DNA from: JANNNF01 sp963772935
GTDB taxonomy: Bacteria; Pseudomonadota; Alphaproteobacteria; Rhodobacterales; Rhodobacteraceae
NCBI GenBank assembly: GCA_963772935.1
Contig: CAVYZK010000002.1
Span: 186,001 to 250,000, forward strand
DNA length: 64,000 bases
Direction of reading: 5' to 3'
The position numbers and the translations under genes were made by a program. This document shows positions 54,699 through 63,566 of the stretch, in pieces (position 1 is the stretch's first letter; the number at the start of each line of letters is the position of its first letter). Below the pieces are notes generated by a model. It made no database searches. It was not told where the DNA came from and saw only the letters and a list, made by a program, of their open reading frames with translations.

Positions 54699-54714
54699 TT
54701 GCAACCGGTTGCAA
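54699..54714. promoter_or_regulatory. LacI-type operator at the iol divergent promoter
   Basis: TTGCAACCGGTTGCAA, a perfect 16-bp palindrome. The inner 14 bases equal those at 50402-50415. It lies in the 114-bp gap between the two divergent catabolic operons (54674 and 54789), so one bound repressor could shut both. Confidence 0.85.
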
Positions 54715-54788
54715 AATGTCTATAGAAAGACAGACCCGATTGCAAGCGGGAAACGCAACTCAGGCGCCACCAAGGGAGACGTTCGGAC

Positions 54789-56654
54789 GTGAGCGACAGC
54801 ACCATTCGCCTGACCACAGCGCAGGCCATCATCCGCTATCTGACCAACCAGTTCATCGTGATCGACGGGCAGGAACTGCGGCTGTGTGGCGGGGGGTTCG
54901 GCATTTTCGGGCATGGCAATGTCACCTGTCTGGGCGAGGCTTTGTACGGGGTGCGCGACGAGTTGCCGCTGTATCGCGGCCAGAATGAACAGGGCATGGG
55001 CTTTGCGGCGGCGGGGTATGCCAAGCAATGGCTGCGCCAGCGGTTCATGTTCTGCACCGCAAGTGCGGGCCCGGGGGCGGCAAACCTGCTGACCGCTGCG
55101 GCGCTGGCCCATGCCAACCGGCTGCCGATGCTTCTGCTGTGCGGTGATACCTATGTGACCCGCCTGCCCGACCCGGTCTTGCAGCAGATGGAGAATTTTG
55201 GCGACCCGACTTTTGGCGTGAACGATGCGTTCAAACCCGTGGTCCGCTACTGGGACAGGATCACCCACCCTGCGCAGATCCTGCAATCCTTGCCCAGTGC
55301 CATCGCCACGATGCTGGACCCCGCCGATTGCGGCCCGGCGTTTCTGGGCCTGCCGCAGGATGTGCAGGGCTGGGCCTATGATTACCCGGTGGCGTGGTTC
55401 AAGAAACAGGTCCACCGCATCCGCCGCCAGACACCCGATGCGGGTGAAATCGCCGATGCCGTGGCCTTGCTGAAAACCGCGCACCGCCCGATGATCATCG
55501 CAGGCGGCGGGGTGCAGTATTCCCGCGCGGTGGCCGAGTTGACCGCCTTTGCCGAGGCGCATCAGATCCCTGTGGTGGAAACCATCGCAGGCCGCGCCAA
55601 CCTGCGGGCGACGCATCCGTTGAACATCGGTCCGATCGGTGTCACGGGGTCCAATTCCGCCAACGCCATTGCCGCCGAGGCGGATGTGATCTTGGCCGTT
55701 GGCACGCGACTGCAGGATTTCACCACCGGATCATGGACCGCCTTTTCCAAAGAGGCGCGCATCATTGCCGTCAACGCAGGTCGGCATGACGCGGGCAAAC
55801 ACCTGTCGATGCCGGTGGTGGGGGATGCAAAGCTGTCGCTTGGCGTGCTGGCGGATCAGTTGGCGGGCTATGCAGCCCCGCAGGCGTGGGTTGACGCGGC
55901 CAAGGCGCACCGTGCCCAGTGGGATGATTATGTCGCCCAGAACGTCGCACCCGGCAACAGGCCCAATTCCTACGCTATGGCCATCGGCGTCGTGAACGCC
56001 CTGTGCGACCCGCGCGACAGGGTTGTGGCCGCCGCAGGGGGGCTGCCAGCCGAGGTTACCGCAAACTGGCGCACGCTTGAAACCGGCACGGTGGATGTGG
56101 AATTTGGCTTTTCCTGCATGGGGTACGAAATTGCCGGTGCCTGGGGCGCGCGGATTGCGCAAATGCAGCAGGAACCGGATAAGGATACCATCGTGTTTAT
56201 CGGTGACGGGTCGTACATGCTGATGAACTCTGACATCTATTCATCCGTTCTCAGCCAGAAAAAGCTGATCATCCTGGTGCTGGACAACGGCGGTTTCGCG
56301 GTCATCAACAAGCTGCAAAACAACACTGGCAACGCCAGCTTCAACAACCTGCTGGCCGATTGCCCGACCATTCCTGAACCTTTCGCTGTGGATTTTGCCG
56401 CCCATGCCCGCGCACAGGGGGCGATTGCCGAAACCGTCGCAAACCCTGCAGAACTGGCCGACGCGTTCAAACGCGCCAAGGCCGCCCTGAAAACGACGGT
56501 GATCTGCATGCAGGTCGATCCCTACGACGGCTGGACCAAAGAGGGCCACACCTGGTGGGAATGCGGCACGCCGCAGGTGTCGGATGACCCCGAGGTAACC
56601 CGCGCACATCAGGATTGGGAAGCCTCGCGTCATTTGCAACGAAAGGGCGTGTGA
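54789..56654 (+). CDS. iolD: Trihydroxycyclohexane-1,2-dione acylhydrolase
   Basis: A 621-residue thiamine-diphosphate enzyme. The catalytic Glu lies in YRGQNEQGMGFAAAGYAK; the diphosphate motif is GDGSYMLMNSDIYSS with DNGGFAVINKLQ. It opens the six-membered ring of the IolE product. The start is GTG (54789), 74 bases after the operator. It is the first gene of the plus-strand operon iolD-iolC-iolB-aldolase-iolG; its TGA overlaps the iolC ATG. Confidence 0.95.
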   Translation: MSDSTIRLTTAQAIIRYLTNQFIVIDGQELRLCGGGFGIFGHGNVTCLGEALYGVRDELPLYRGQNEQGMGFAAAGYAKQWLRQRFMFCTASAGPGAANLLTAAALAHANRLPMLLLCGDTYVTRLPDPVLQQMENFGDPTFGVNDAFKPVVRYWDRITHPAQILQSLPSAIATMLDPADCGPAFLGLPQDVQGWAYDYPVAWFKKQVHRIRRQTPDAGEIADAVALLKTAHRPMIIAGGGVQYSRAVAELTAFAEAHQIPVVETIAGRANLRATHPLNIGPIGVTGSNSANAIAAEADVILAVGTRLQDFTTGSWTAFSKEARIIAVNAGRHDAGKHLSMPVVGDAKLSLGVLADQLAGYAAPQAWVDAAKAHRAQWDDYVAQNVAPGNRPNSYAMAIGVVNALCDPRDRVVAAAGGLPAEVTANWRTLETGTVDVEFGFSCMGYEIAGAWGARIAQMQQEPDKDTIVFIGDGSYMLMNSDIYSSVLSQKKLIILVLDNGGFAVINKLQNNTGNASFNNLLADCPTIPEPFAVDFAAHARAQGAIAETVANPAELADAFKRAKAALKTTVICMQVDPYDGWTKEGHTWWECGTPQVSDDPEVTRAHQDWEASRHLQRKGV

Positions 56655-57631
56655 TGCGGCTGGATCGGCTTGCTCGCAAAAGTTTTCTAGTAATCGGACG
56701 GGTCGGGATGGACCTGACCCCTACCCCGGTCAACACCCGCACTCAGGATGCCAGCATGATGATGGTGGCCATCGGCGGGTCATCGGCCAATATCGCGGCA
56801 GGCCTGACCCGGTTGGGATGCAAAGCCGCGTTGATGACCTGTGTGTCCGACGATTCCGTGGGCTGGTATTGCCTGAACCAGCTTGACCATTTCGGCATTG
56901 ACCGCCGCCATGTCCGTGCGATCAAGGGCGAGTGCCGCACCTCGCTTGCCGTTTATGAAACGCGCGTCGATGACCATCAGTCAGTGATTTACCGCAACAA
57001 CGCCGCCGATTTCCAGATGACGGTCGAAGATGTTGAGGCGGTCGATTATGCGGCCTATGGCGCGCTGATCACCACCGGCACGGTGTTTGCCGCCGAACCC
57101 TCGCGCACAGCAGCATTCCACGCCTTTGATCTGGCCCGTGCCGCCGGATTGCCCATCGTGTTCGACGTGGATTACCGCCCCTATAGCTGGCCGTCGGCAC
57201 AGATAGCCCAAGAGGTTCTGTCCCACGCTGGGACATTGTCGGACATCATCGTGGGCAATGATGAAGAATTCGGATTTATGGCCGGAGACATTGCCAAAGG
57301 TCTGGATAAGGCAGGAACGCTGGCCGCCGCCGGGGCCGCCATCGTGGTGTACAAATGCGGCCCCGAAGGTTCCGTTGCCTTCGCAAGCGGGCAAGAGATC
57401 AGGACCGGCATTTTCCCCGCCGATGCCATCAAACCCACCGGGGCGGGCGACAGTTTCATGGCCGGGATGATGACTTCCCTTGCCGAAGGACGGCCCGTGC
57501 CCGAAGCGATCCTGCGCGGGTCTGCCTGTGCGTCCATCGTGGTCGCCCGTCCCGGTTGCGCGCCTGCCATGCCGACACTGCGTGAGTTGGAAGACTTTCT
57601 GGCGACACACGACTGCACCACAAGACTGTGA
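56654..57631 (+). CDS. iolC: 5-dehydro-2-deoxygluconokinase
   Basis: A 325-residue PfkB-family kinase. N-terminal GGSSANIAAGLTRLG (sugar site) and the C-terminal anion-hole motif PTGAGDSFMAGMM with the catalytic Asp. It phosphorylates 2-deoxy-5-keto-gluconate. ATG 56654 shares its A with the iolD stop (TGATG), which indicates translational coupling; the in-frame ATG at 56615 lies within iolD. Confidence 0.93.
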   Translation: MRLDRLARKSFLVIGRVGMDLTPTPVNTRTQDASMMMVAIGGSSANIAAGLTRLGCKAALMTCVSDDSVGWYCLNQLDHFGIDRRHVRAIKGECRTSLAVYETRVDDHQSVIYRNNAADFQMTVEDVEAVDYAAYGALITTGTVFAAEPSRTAAFHAFDLARAAGLPIVFDVDYRPYSWPSAQIAQEVLSHAGTLSDIIVGNDEEFGFMAGDIAKGLDKAGTLAAAGAAIVVYKCGPEGSVAFASGQEIRTGIFPADAIKPTGAGDSFMAGMMTSLAEGRPVPEAILRGSACASIVVARPGCAPAMPTLRELEDFLATHDCTTRL

Positions 57632-57644
57632 AAGGTAGCCTCCC

Positions 57645-58487
57645 ATGCATATCGCCCCCCATGACAACCAGAACAAACCCATCGTCGATATCGACAACGC
57701 GCTGGTTCCGCTCAACTATTTCAACATCGTCAAGCTGAAAAAGGGTCAGGCGTTCGAATACCGGGTGCCGGGCTATGAAACCTGCATCGTGCCTGCAACC
57801 GGCACTGTGGATATCGAGATCGAAGGCGCAGCGTTCGCGTCCCTGGGCAATCGCGGGGTGGATGTGTGGGATGGCGAACCCGAAGGTGTTTATGCCCCGG
57901 TCGGCGCACGGGTGACGATCATCTGCACCTCGGATGCCACCGAGACGTTCATTGCAGGCGGGCGCTATGACAAGGTGCTGGACCCGTTCGACGTGCGCGC
58001 CGCCGACATCGACCTTGTGCAATACGGCAGCGATGAAACCAAAACCCACCGCAAGATCAAACATATCCTTGGCACGAAATATCACGGCAAGGTCGGTCGC
58101 CTGCTGGTCAGCGAGTTGTTCACGGTAGGGCAAGGCGGCTGGTCCGGCTTTCCCAGCCACAAGCATGACACCGACCGCCTGCCGCTGGAGACCCGCCACG
58201 ACGAGACTTATAACTTCCGTTTTCGCCCGAACTACGGCTCGGGTCTGCAAATGCTGCAACGTCAGGATAACACGCCGGGCGACGCCTATCACATCATGGA
58301 CGGATCCACGATTTGCCTCGATACGGGCTATCATCCCTGCGCGGTTCTGCCGGGGTATGAGATGTATTATTTCACCATCCTTGCGGGTCTCAGCCAGCGC
58401 CCGTTGGTGCAGTATTTCCAGCCGACCCACGCGGCCCAGCTTGAGACGATCCCCGGCATCAAGGATATGATCGCGAAGTTCAAATGA
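57645..58487 (+). CDS. iolB: 5-deoxy-glucuronate isomerase
   Basis: A 280-residue cupin enzyme that converts 5-deoxyglucuronate to 2-deoxy-5-ketogluconate. Cupin features: WSGFPSHKHDTDRLP with metal-binding His and a Glu nearby, and GYHPCAVLPGYEMYYF in the second half. A AGGTAG site lies ahead of ATG 57645. Its end overlaps the next gene by four bases. Confidence 0.93.
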   Translation: MHIAPHDNQNKPIVDIDNALVPLNYFNIVKLKKGQAFEYRVPGYETCIVPATGTVDIEIEGAAFASLGNRGVDVWDGEPEGVYAPVGARVTIICTSDATETFIAGGRYDKVLDPFDVRAADIDLVQYGSDETKTHRKIKHILGTKYHGKVGRLLVSELFTVGQGGWSGFPSHKHDTDRLPLETRHDETYNFRFRPNYGSGLQMLQRQDNTPGDAYHIMDGSTICLDTGYHPCAVLPGYEMYYFTILAGLSQRPLVQYFQPTHAAQLETIPGIKDMIAKFK

Positions 58488-59314
58488 CGCTCGCAACCCT
58501 GTCGGACGTTCTGCAGCCCGCCTTGACGCAGGGCTATGCCGTGGCCGGGCTGGTCACGTTGGGATGGGAGGATATGCGCGCCTATGTCGCCGCCGCCGAG
58601 GCTGAAGGTGTCGCGGTGATCCTGCAAGCCGGGCCGGCCTGCCGCGCCCACACGCCGCTGCCCATTCTGGGGGCCATGTTCCGGCATCTGGCCGAACAGG
58701 CGTCGGTCCCGGTCGTGGCGCATCTGGATCACGGCTATACCCTTGACGATTGCCGCGCAGCACTGGACTGCGGCTTTACCTCGGTGATGTTCGACGGCTC
58801 GCGCAAACCCTTGCGTCAGAACATCGACGAGACCGCCGCCATTGCCGAAATGGCCCATGCAGCGGGTGCGTCCTGCGAAGGCGAGATCGGCTTTGTCGGC
58901 TATGCGGGGGGCGAAGGGTCCGCAGGCACCGACCCGCAGGAAGCGGCACAGTTCGCCATTGAGACCGGGGTGGACGCGATGGCGATTTCGGTCGGCAATG
59001 TGCATCTGCAACAAGACGGGCAAGGCGGTCTGGACGAGCCCCGCATCCGCGCTATCGAGGCGCTGACGGGCGTGCCCTTGGTCATCCATGGTGGATCAGG
59101 CGTGCCAATAGCGCAACGCCGCGCGCTGGCGCTTGGGTCCAACATCTGCAAATTCAACATCGGCACCGAGTTGCGCATGGCCTTTGGTCAGGCGTTGCGC
59201 GCGGCGGTGAACCGCGACCCGACACGGTTCGATCGGATTGCCATCCTGACAGAAACCCATGATCCGGTCGTCGCAGCAGCCCGGCGCGTGCTGCACACCT
59301 TGAAACGAGGCTGA
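58484..59314 (+). CDS. iolJ: Class II aldolase, 6-phospho-5-dehydro-2-deoxygluconate aldolase (IolJ-like)
   Basis: A 276-residue class II fructose-bisphosphate-aldolase-family enzyme. Zinc and phosphate landmarks are VVAHLDHGYTLDDC (near residues 83-96), CEGEIGFVG and VIHGGSGVP. In this operon the substrate is expected to be 2-deoxy-5-keto-6-phosphogluconate, giving dihydroxyacetone phosphate and malonate semialdehyde. It overlaps iolB by four bases and is followed after two bases by iolG. The symbol is by pathway role. Confidence 0.85.
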   Translation: MTLATLSDVLQPALTQGYAVAGLVTLGWEDMRAYVAAAEAEGVAVILQAGPACRAHTPLPILGAMFRHLAEQASVPVVAHLDHGYTLDDCRAALDCGFTSVMFDGSRKPLRQNIDETAAIAEMAHAAGASCEGEIGFVGYAGGEGSAGTDPQEAAQFAIETGVDAMAISVGNVHLQQDGQGGLDEPRIRAIEALTGVPLVIHGGSGVPIAQRRALALGSNICKFNIGTELRMAFGQALRAAVNRDPTRFDRIAILTETHDPVVAAARRVLHTLKRG

Positions 59315-59315
59315 C

Positions 59316-60305
59316 ATGCTGAACATCGGACTTTTGGGCTGCGGGCGGATCGGGCAAGTGCATGCCATGACGATCAGCCGGCTGGACGGCGTGCGCGTGG
59401 TTGCCGTGGCCGATGCCGTCCCCGAGGCGGCCCGCACGCTGGCCACCCGCACGGCGGCGCAGGTGATGGACGCGCAGGCGCTGATCGACAGCCCGTTGAT
59501 TGACGCGGTGATCATCGCCACCCCCACCGACAGCCACTATGACCTGATCCATGCCGCCGCCCGCGCAGGCAAGGCGATTTTCTGCGAAAAGCCGGTGGAT
59601 TTGTCTGCCGACCGTATCCGCGACTGCATTGCTGTGGTCGAGGCGGCGGGCGTGCCCTTCATGACCGCCTTCAACCGCCGGTTCGATCCGAATTTCGCCA
59701 CCCTGCAGGCCCGGCTTCGGGCCGGTGAGATCGGGCAGGTCGAGTTGATCGCCATCACCTCGCGCGACCCTGCCCCGCCGCCGATCAGCTATATCGAACG
59801 GTCAGGCGGCATTTTCCGCGACATGATGATCCACGACTTCGACATGGCCCGGTTTCTGCTTGGCGAAGATCCGGTACAGGTCTTTGCCGTCGGGTCCGCG
59901 CTGATTGACCCAGCGATTGCTGCGGCGGGCGATATCGACACGGCTGCCGTCACGCTGACCACTGCCAGCGGGGCAATCTGCCAGATCACCAATTCGCGCC
60001 GTGCCACCTATGGCTATGACCAGCGGATCGAAGTGCATGGCGCAACGGGCATGCTGCAAGCCGGCAACGTGCGGGAAAACACGGTCGAGCTTGCCAATGG
60101 CACGGGCTTTCGCACGGCCCCGACCCAGCACTTTTTCCTGGAACGGTATCAAGAGGCCTACCGCGCCGAGGTTGCGCAGTTTGCGCACTGCGTGGGGTCT
60201 GGCACCGCGATGACGCCCGGTATTCGGGACGGACTCGCGGCTCAGATATTGGCAGATGCGGCGGCAGAGTCCTTTGCCAAGGGCAAACCGGTTGCAGTCC
60301 GATAA
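59316..60305 (+). CDS. iolG: Inositol 2-dehydrogenase
   Basis: A 329-residue NAD-dependent dehydrogenase that starts the pathway by oxidising myo-inositol to 2-keto-inositol. Rossmann motif GCGRIGQVH, catalytic CEKPVDLS, FNRRFDPNF, GGIFRDMMIHDFDMA, NSRRATYGYDQR. It is the last gene of the plus operon and ends before a perfect hairpin. It shares many blocks with the enzyme at 3980-4981. Confidence 0.93.
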   Translation: MLNIGLLGCGRIGQVHAMTISRLDGVRVVAVADAVPEAARTLATRTAAQVMDAQALIDSPLIDAVIIATPTDSHYDLIHAAARAGKAIFCEKPVDLSADRIRDCIAVVEAAGVPFMTAFNRRFDPNFATLQARLRAGEIGQVELIAITSRDPAPPPISYIERSGGIFRDMMIHDFDMARFLLGEDPVQVFAVGSALIDPAIAAAGDIDTAAVTLTTASGAICQITNSRRATYGYDQRIEVHGATGMLQAGNVRENTVELANGTGFRTAPTQHFFLERYQEAYRAEVAQFAHCVGSGTAMTPGIRDGLAAQILADAAAESFAKGKPVAVR

Positions 60306-60306
60306 C

Positions 60307-60333
60307 CCGGGACCATGCCACGCATGGTCCCGG
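60307..60333. terminator. Perfect 11-bp hairpin at the end of the iol operon
   Basis: CCGGGACCATG (60307-60317) pairs with CATGGTCCCGG (60323-60333) around CCACG. It lies between the convergent iolG and dioxygenase genes. There is no T run, but the position fits a two-way terminator. Confidence 0.65.
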
Positions 60334-60353
60334 CCAAGCGCATCGGCCTTGCG

Positions 60354-61526
60354 CTATGCCTGGTTGTTGCGATGAAGCGCATCCAGAACGGCAAATAATT
60401 CTGCCTCGCCTTGCCCTTGCGCCAAGGCATCGCGCAGATAGTCCGCCTGTGATTTCGGCGCCATGCCGCCCTTGGGCGGATTGCTGTCCAGATTGGTCGG
60501 AAACGCATAGCCCTCTGCCGTCGCCGCGATCACGTTGTCGATGTTCAGCCCCACCCCACGCTGCAACTCGGAATAAAGGGCGCGGATCATGCGGGCGCGG
60601 TCAACGGTTTCCATCGCCCGCCCCAAGGCCGACGAGACTTGCAGCAGGTTGCCAAGGCGGAACCGGTCGGTGGTGTGATTGGTGCCCGCACCATGCATCA
60701 CCGCCGGGTTGAAGAACATCAGATCGCCCTTGTTCAGCGCCAGTTGCACATGATGGGCGGCAAAATGCGCCTGATACTCGGGGCGCGCAAAGGCCAGATA
60801 GCCCGCCAGAAACTGCTGCGAAAACGGCAGCAGCATCGTCGGCCCGGTTTCCAGCGGCATGTCGCAATGGGCCACCGCGCCCTGCAAGGTCAGCGTCGGC
60901 GAGACTGCGTGGATATGCGCGGGGTAGCGCGAAATCTGCTCGGGCGTCATAAATCCAAGATGATAATCCCGGTGCGCGGTTTGCGCGGCACCGCCGGGAT
61001 TGACCCGGTTGACCTGCGCCGTCATCTGATAGGCCGGGCCTAGCCATGCCTCGGACGCAAGGGCAATGCCATGCGCGCTGAAATAGGCGGCAAAGTTGGC
61101 AGGGTCTGCAAGGCAATGCTTTTCCAGAGAATTCCATATCCTGTCATTCGCACCCGGCTTGGCGAAATGATCGCCGCCACCCCTGACGCTCTGTTTTTCG
61201 TCCGTTATGATCTGGGTGAAAATCTCACTCGCGCGGTCGATAACTGCATGGTCTGCTATGCCTTGCCGGATCACGATGATGCCTGCGCCTTGAGAAAAGA
61301 CAAAGGACCATTCCTCCATCAACGCCTGACGGGCGGCTGGGTTCAGGGCCGCTGCATCCACATCTGCGCCTTGGTAAATCGGAATATTGCGGATCACTTC
61401 AGCCGCAAGCGGCGTATCGGCGGGGTCTGACGTCTGGCTGACAATCGCACGAAACTCGTCGAAATTACCGCTTTTTGCATCGAGCCAAACTGGCGCGCGC
61501 TGCGGTTTCGGGGTGATGAAATCCAT
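60354..61526 (-). CDS. PhyH-type (phytanoyl-CoA dioxygenase family) 2-oxoglutarate/Fe(II) oxygenase
   Basis: A 390-residue cytoplasmic oxygenase. The iron site fits the family: H-x-D in AAQTAHRDYHLGF and a later His in NPAVMHGAGTNHTTDRFRLG with an Arg for 2-oxoglutarate. An AGGAGGAG ribosome site is ideally placed before ATG 61526. It is convergent to the iol operon and divergent from a LacI gene, so it is controlled separately. Substrate unknown; hydroxylation or O-demethylation of a small metabolite is possible. Confidence 0.78.
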   Translation of the reverse strand: MDFITPKPQRAPVWLDAKSGNFDEFRAIVSQTSDPADTPLAAEVIRNIPIYQGADVDAAALNPAARQALMEEWSFVFSQGAGIIVIRQGIADHAVIDRASEIFTQIITDEKQSVRGGGDHFAKPGANDRIWNSLEKHCLADPANFAAYFSAHGIALASEAWLGPAYQMTAQVNRVNPGGAAQTAHRDYHLGFMTPEQISRYPAHIHAVSPTLTLQGAVAHCDMPLETGPTMLLPFSQQFLAGYLAFARPEYQAHFAAHHVQLALNKGDLMFFNPAVMHGAGTNHTTDRFRLGNLLQVSSALGRAMETVDRARMIRALYSELQRGVGLNIDNVIAATAEGYAFPTNLDSNPPKGGMAPKSQADYLRDALAQGQGEAELFAVLDALHRNNQA

Positions 61527-61614
61527 CGGCTTCTCCTCCTGCATCGATGATCAGTGGCAGAGCCGGATCGACAGAAATAGTTGCATAACTCCTCAAAAAC
61601 ACCTCAACTCAGGC

Positions 61615-62631
61615 ATGGCCGCGAAATTCACCCACAAGGAAATTGCGCATCAGGCGGGGCTGAGCCTTGCGACCGTTGATCGCGTTCTGCATGGGCGCGA
61701 AAACGTGCGCGACAGCACAGCAGACAGGGTACGCAGCGCACAGGCAGAGCTTGCCCGCCAATATGACGCAAGCCAGTTGCCCAAGCCGCGGGTGACGCTG
61801 GATATCGTGATACAGGCGCCAGACCGATTTTCCTCGGCCGTCCGTGCTGCATTCGAGGCCGAATTGCCCCTGATGCGGCCCGCAACCTTTCGTGCCCGAT
61901 TTCATTTGGCCGAAGTGCTGGAGCAAGGCGCGCTGGTCGCGCTGTTGCGGGCGATTGCCCGTCGCGGCACCCAAGGCATCGTCCTGAAAGTTCCCGCCTC
62001 TGCCGAAGTGGAAGCCTGTCTTGTCGAGCTTGCCGCACGGAAAATTCCGATCATCACCTATGTCACCGATGTGGCGCAACCGTTGCGGCTGGCCTATGTC
62101 GGGATGCAAAACAGCCGTGCCGGGGCAACCGCTGCCTATCTTATGTCGCGCATGGTTCAGGTCGCGCCGTCCTGTGTTCTGATCACCATGTCCAGCCAGA
62201 TGTTTGAGGGTGAGGGTGCGCGTCGGACGGGGTTTGTCGATTATCTGACGAAAAGCGCACCGAAGATCGGGATCGTCACCGTTTCCGAAACCTTTGGCGT
62301 GAACCGACCCACAGGCGTTTTGATCCGGCAGACGCTTGAGGCTTATCCCGAAATCAGTTCGGTCTATTCCATCGGGGGCGGTAATCGCGCAATCCTTGAT
62401 GCCTTTGCCGATGCAGGCAGAGCGATTGATGTTTTTGCAGCCCACGACCTTGATCGCACCAACACCGAATTGCTGAAATCCGGGCAAGTCAGTTTCGTGA
62501 TCCACCACAGCTTTCGTCAGGATGCACGGCGTGTGGCGCTGCACTTCAGCAAACACTATCGGTTGATTGATCCGGGAATAGAAATCGAAGACGCTGAAAT
62601 CAATATTGCCTGCCCGATTGTCCCAAAGTGA
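61615..62631 (+). CDS. LacI-family regulator, divergent from the dioxygenase gene
   Basis: A 338-residue repressor with HTH at about residues 5-28 (FTHKEIAHQAGLSLATVDRVLHG) and a ligand domain with ITYVTDVAQPLRLAYVGM. The domain is of the sugar-binding type. ATG 61615 is used; the long upstream in-frame extension is antisense to the dioxygenase gene. It lies 88 bases from the dioxygenase start, which it probably controls. Its recognition helix (SLATVDRV) differs from that of the regulator at 50495 (SRAAVSRT), so it should bind a different site. Confidence 0.85.
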   Translation: MAAKFTHKEIAHQAGLSLATVDRVLHGRENVRDSTADRVRSAQAELARQYDASQLPKPRVTLDIVIQAPDRFSSAVRAAFEAELPLMRPATFRARFHLAEVLEQGALVALLRAIARRGTQGIVLKVPASAEVEACLVELAARKIPIITYVTDVAQPLRLAYVGMQNSRAGATAAYLMSRMVQVAPSCVLITMSSQMFEGEGARRTGFVDYLTKSAPKIGIVTVSETFGVNRPTGVLIRQTLEAYPEISSVYSIGGGNRAILDAFADAGRAIDVFAAHDLDRTNTELLKSGQVSFVIHHSFRQDARRVALHFSKHYRLIDPGIEIEDAEINIACPIVPK

Positions 62632-62998
62632 CAAAGTCCAGGCCACTGCCGGTCTTGGCTGCGTCGTCAGGGCGGCACCGCCCGCTGGCTGACATTCGAC
62701 TGGGCTTTTCTAGACGGTGTGATCGTGCAACCTGAGCCCCATAGACAGCGGCGTTTCCTGCAACGCCTCGGTGAACTGCGCATCCCACAGCCCCATCTGG
62801 CGCGTGACCTGCCCCCCTGTGGTCCCTCGTTCATACCGAGAGTCCTTGGGGTTGATAGGCATCGGTTTCGGGTTGGGCTAGCGCGCCGGGCGCGTTGCCA
62901 TCAAGTAGCTCATCGTTCGCGACCAGCTGCCAGCGGGTGTGGGGACCCGTCAGGATCGGGTCGCCCGCCCTATTCCCTCACTTGGAGAAACCACAGGC
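62632..62998. other. 367-bp region between the LacI gene and the Lit-like remnant
   Basis: No family resemblance was recognised in either strand. The short open frames are not convincing genes. It may contain old insertion-sequence scars, as the next kilobase does. Confidence 0.35.

Positions 62999-63566
<568 letters not shown>

Noticed and set aside
60282..60297. A third copy of the LacI operator near the end of iolG (GCAAACCGGTTGCA)
   Set aside because: It is inside coding sequence, is not a full palindrome and does not keep the left half-site TGCAAC. Likely chance.
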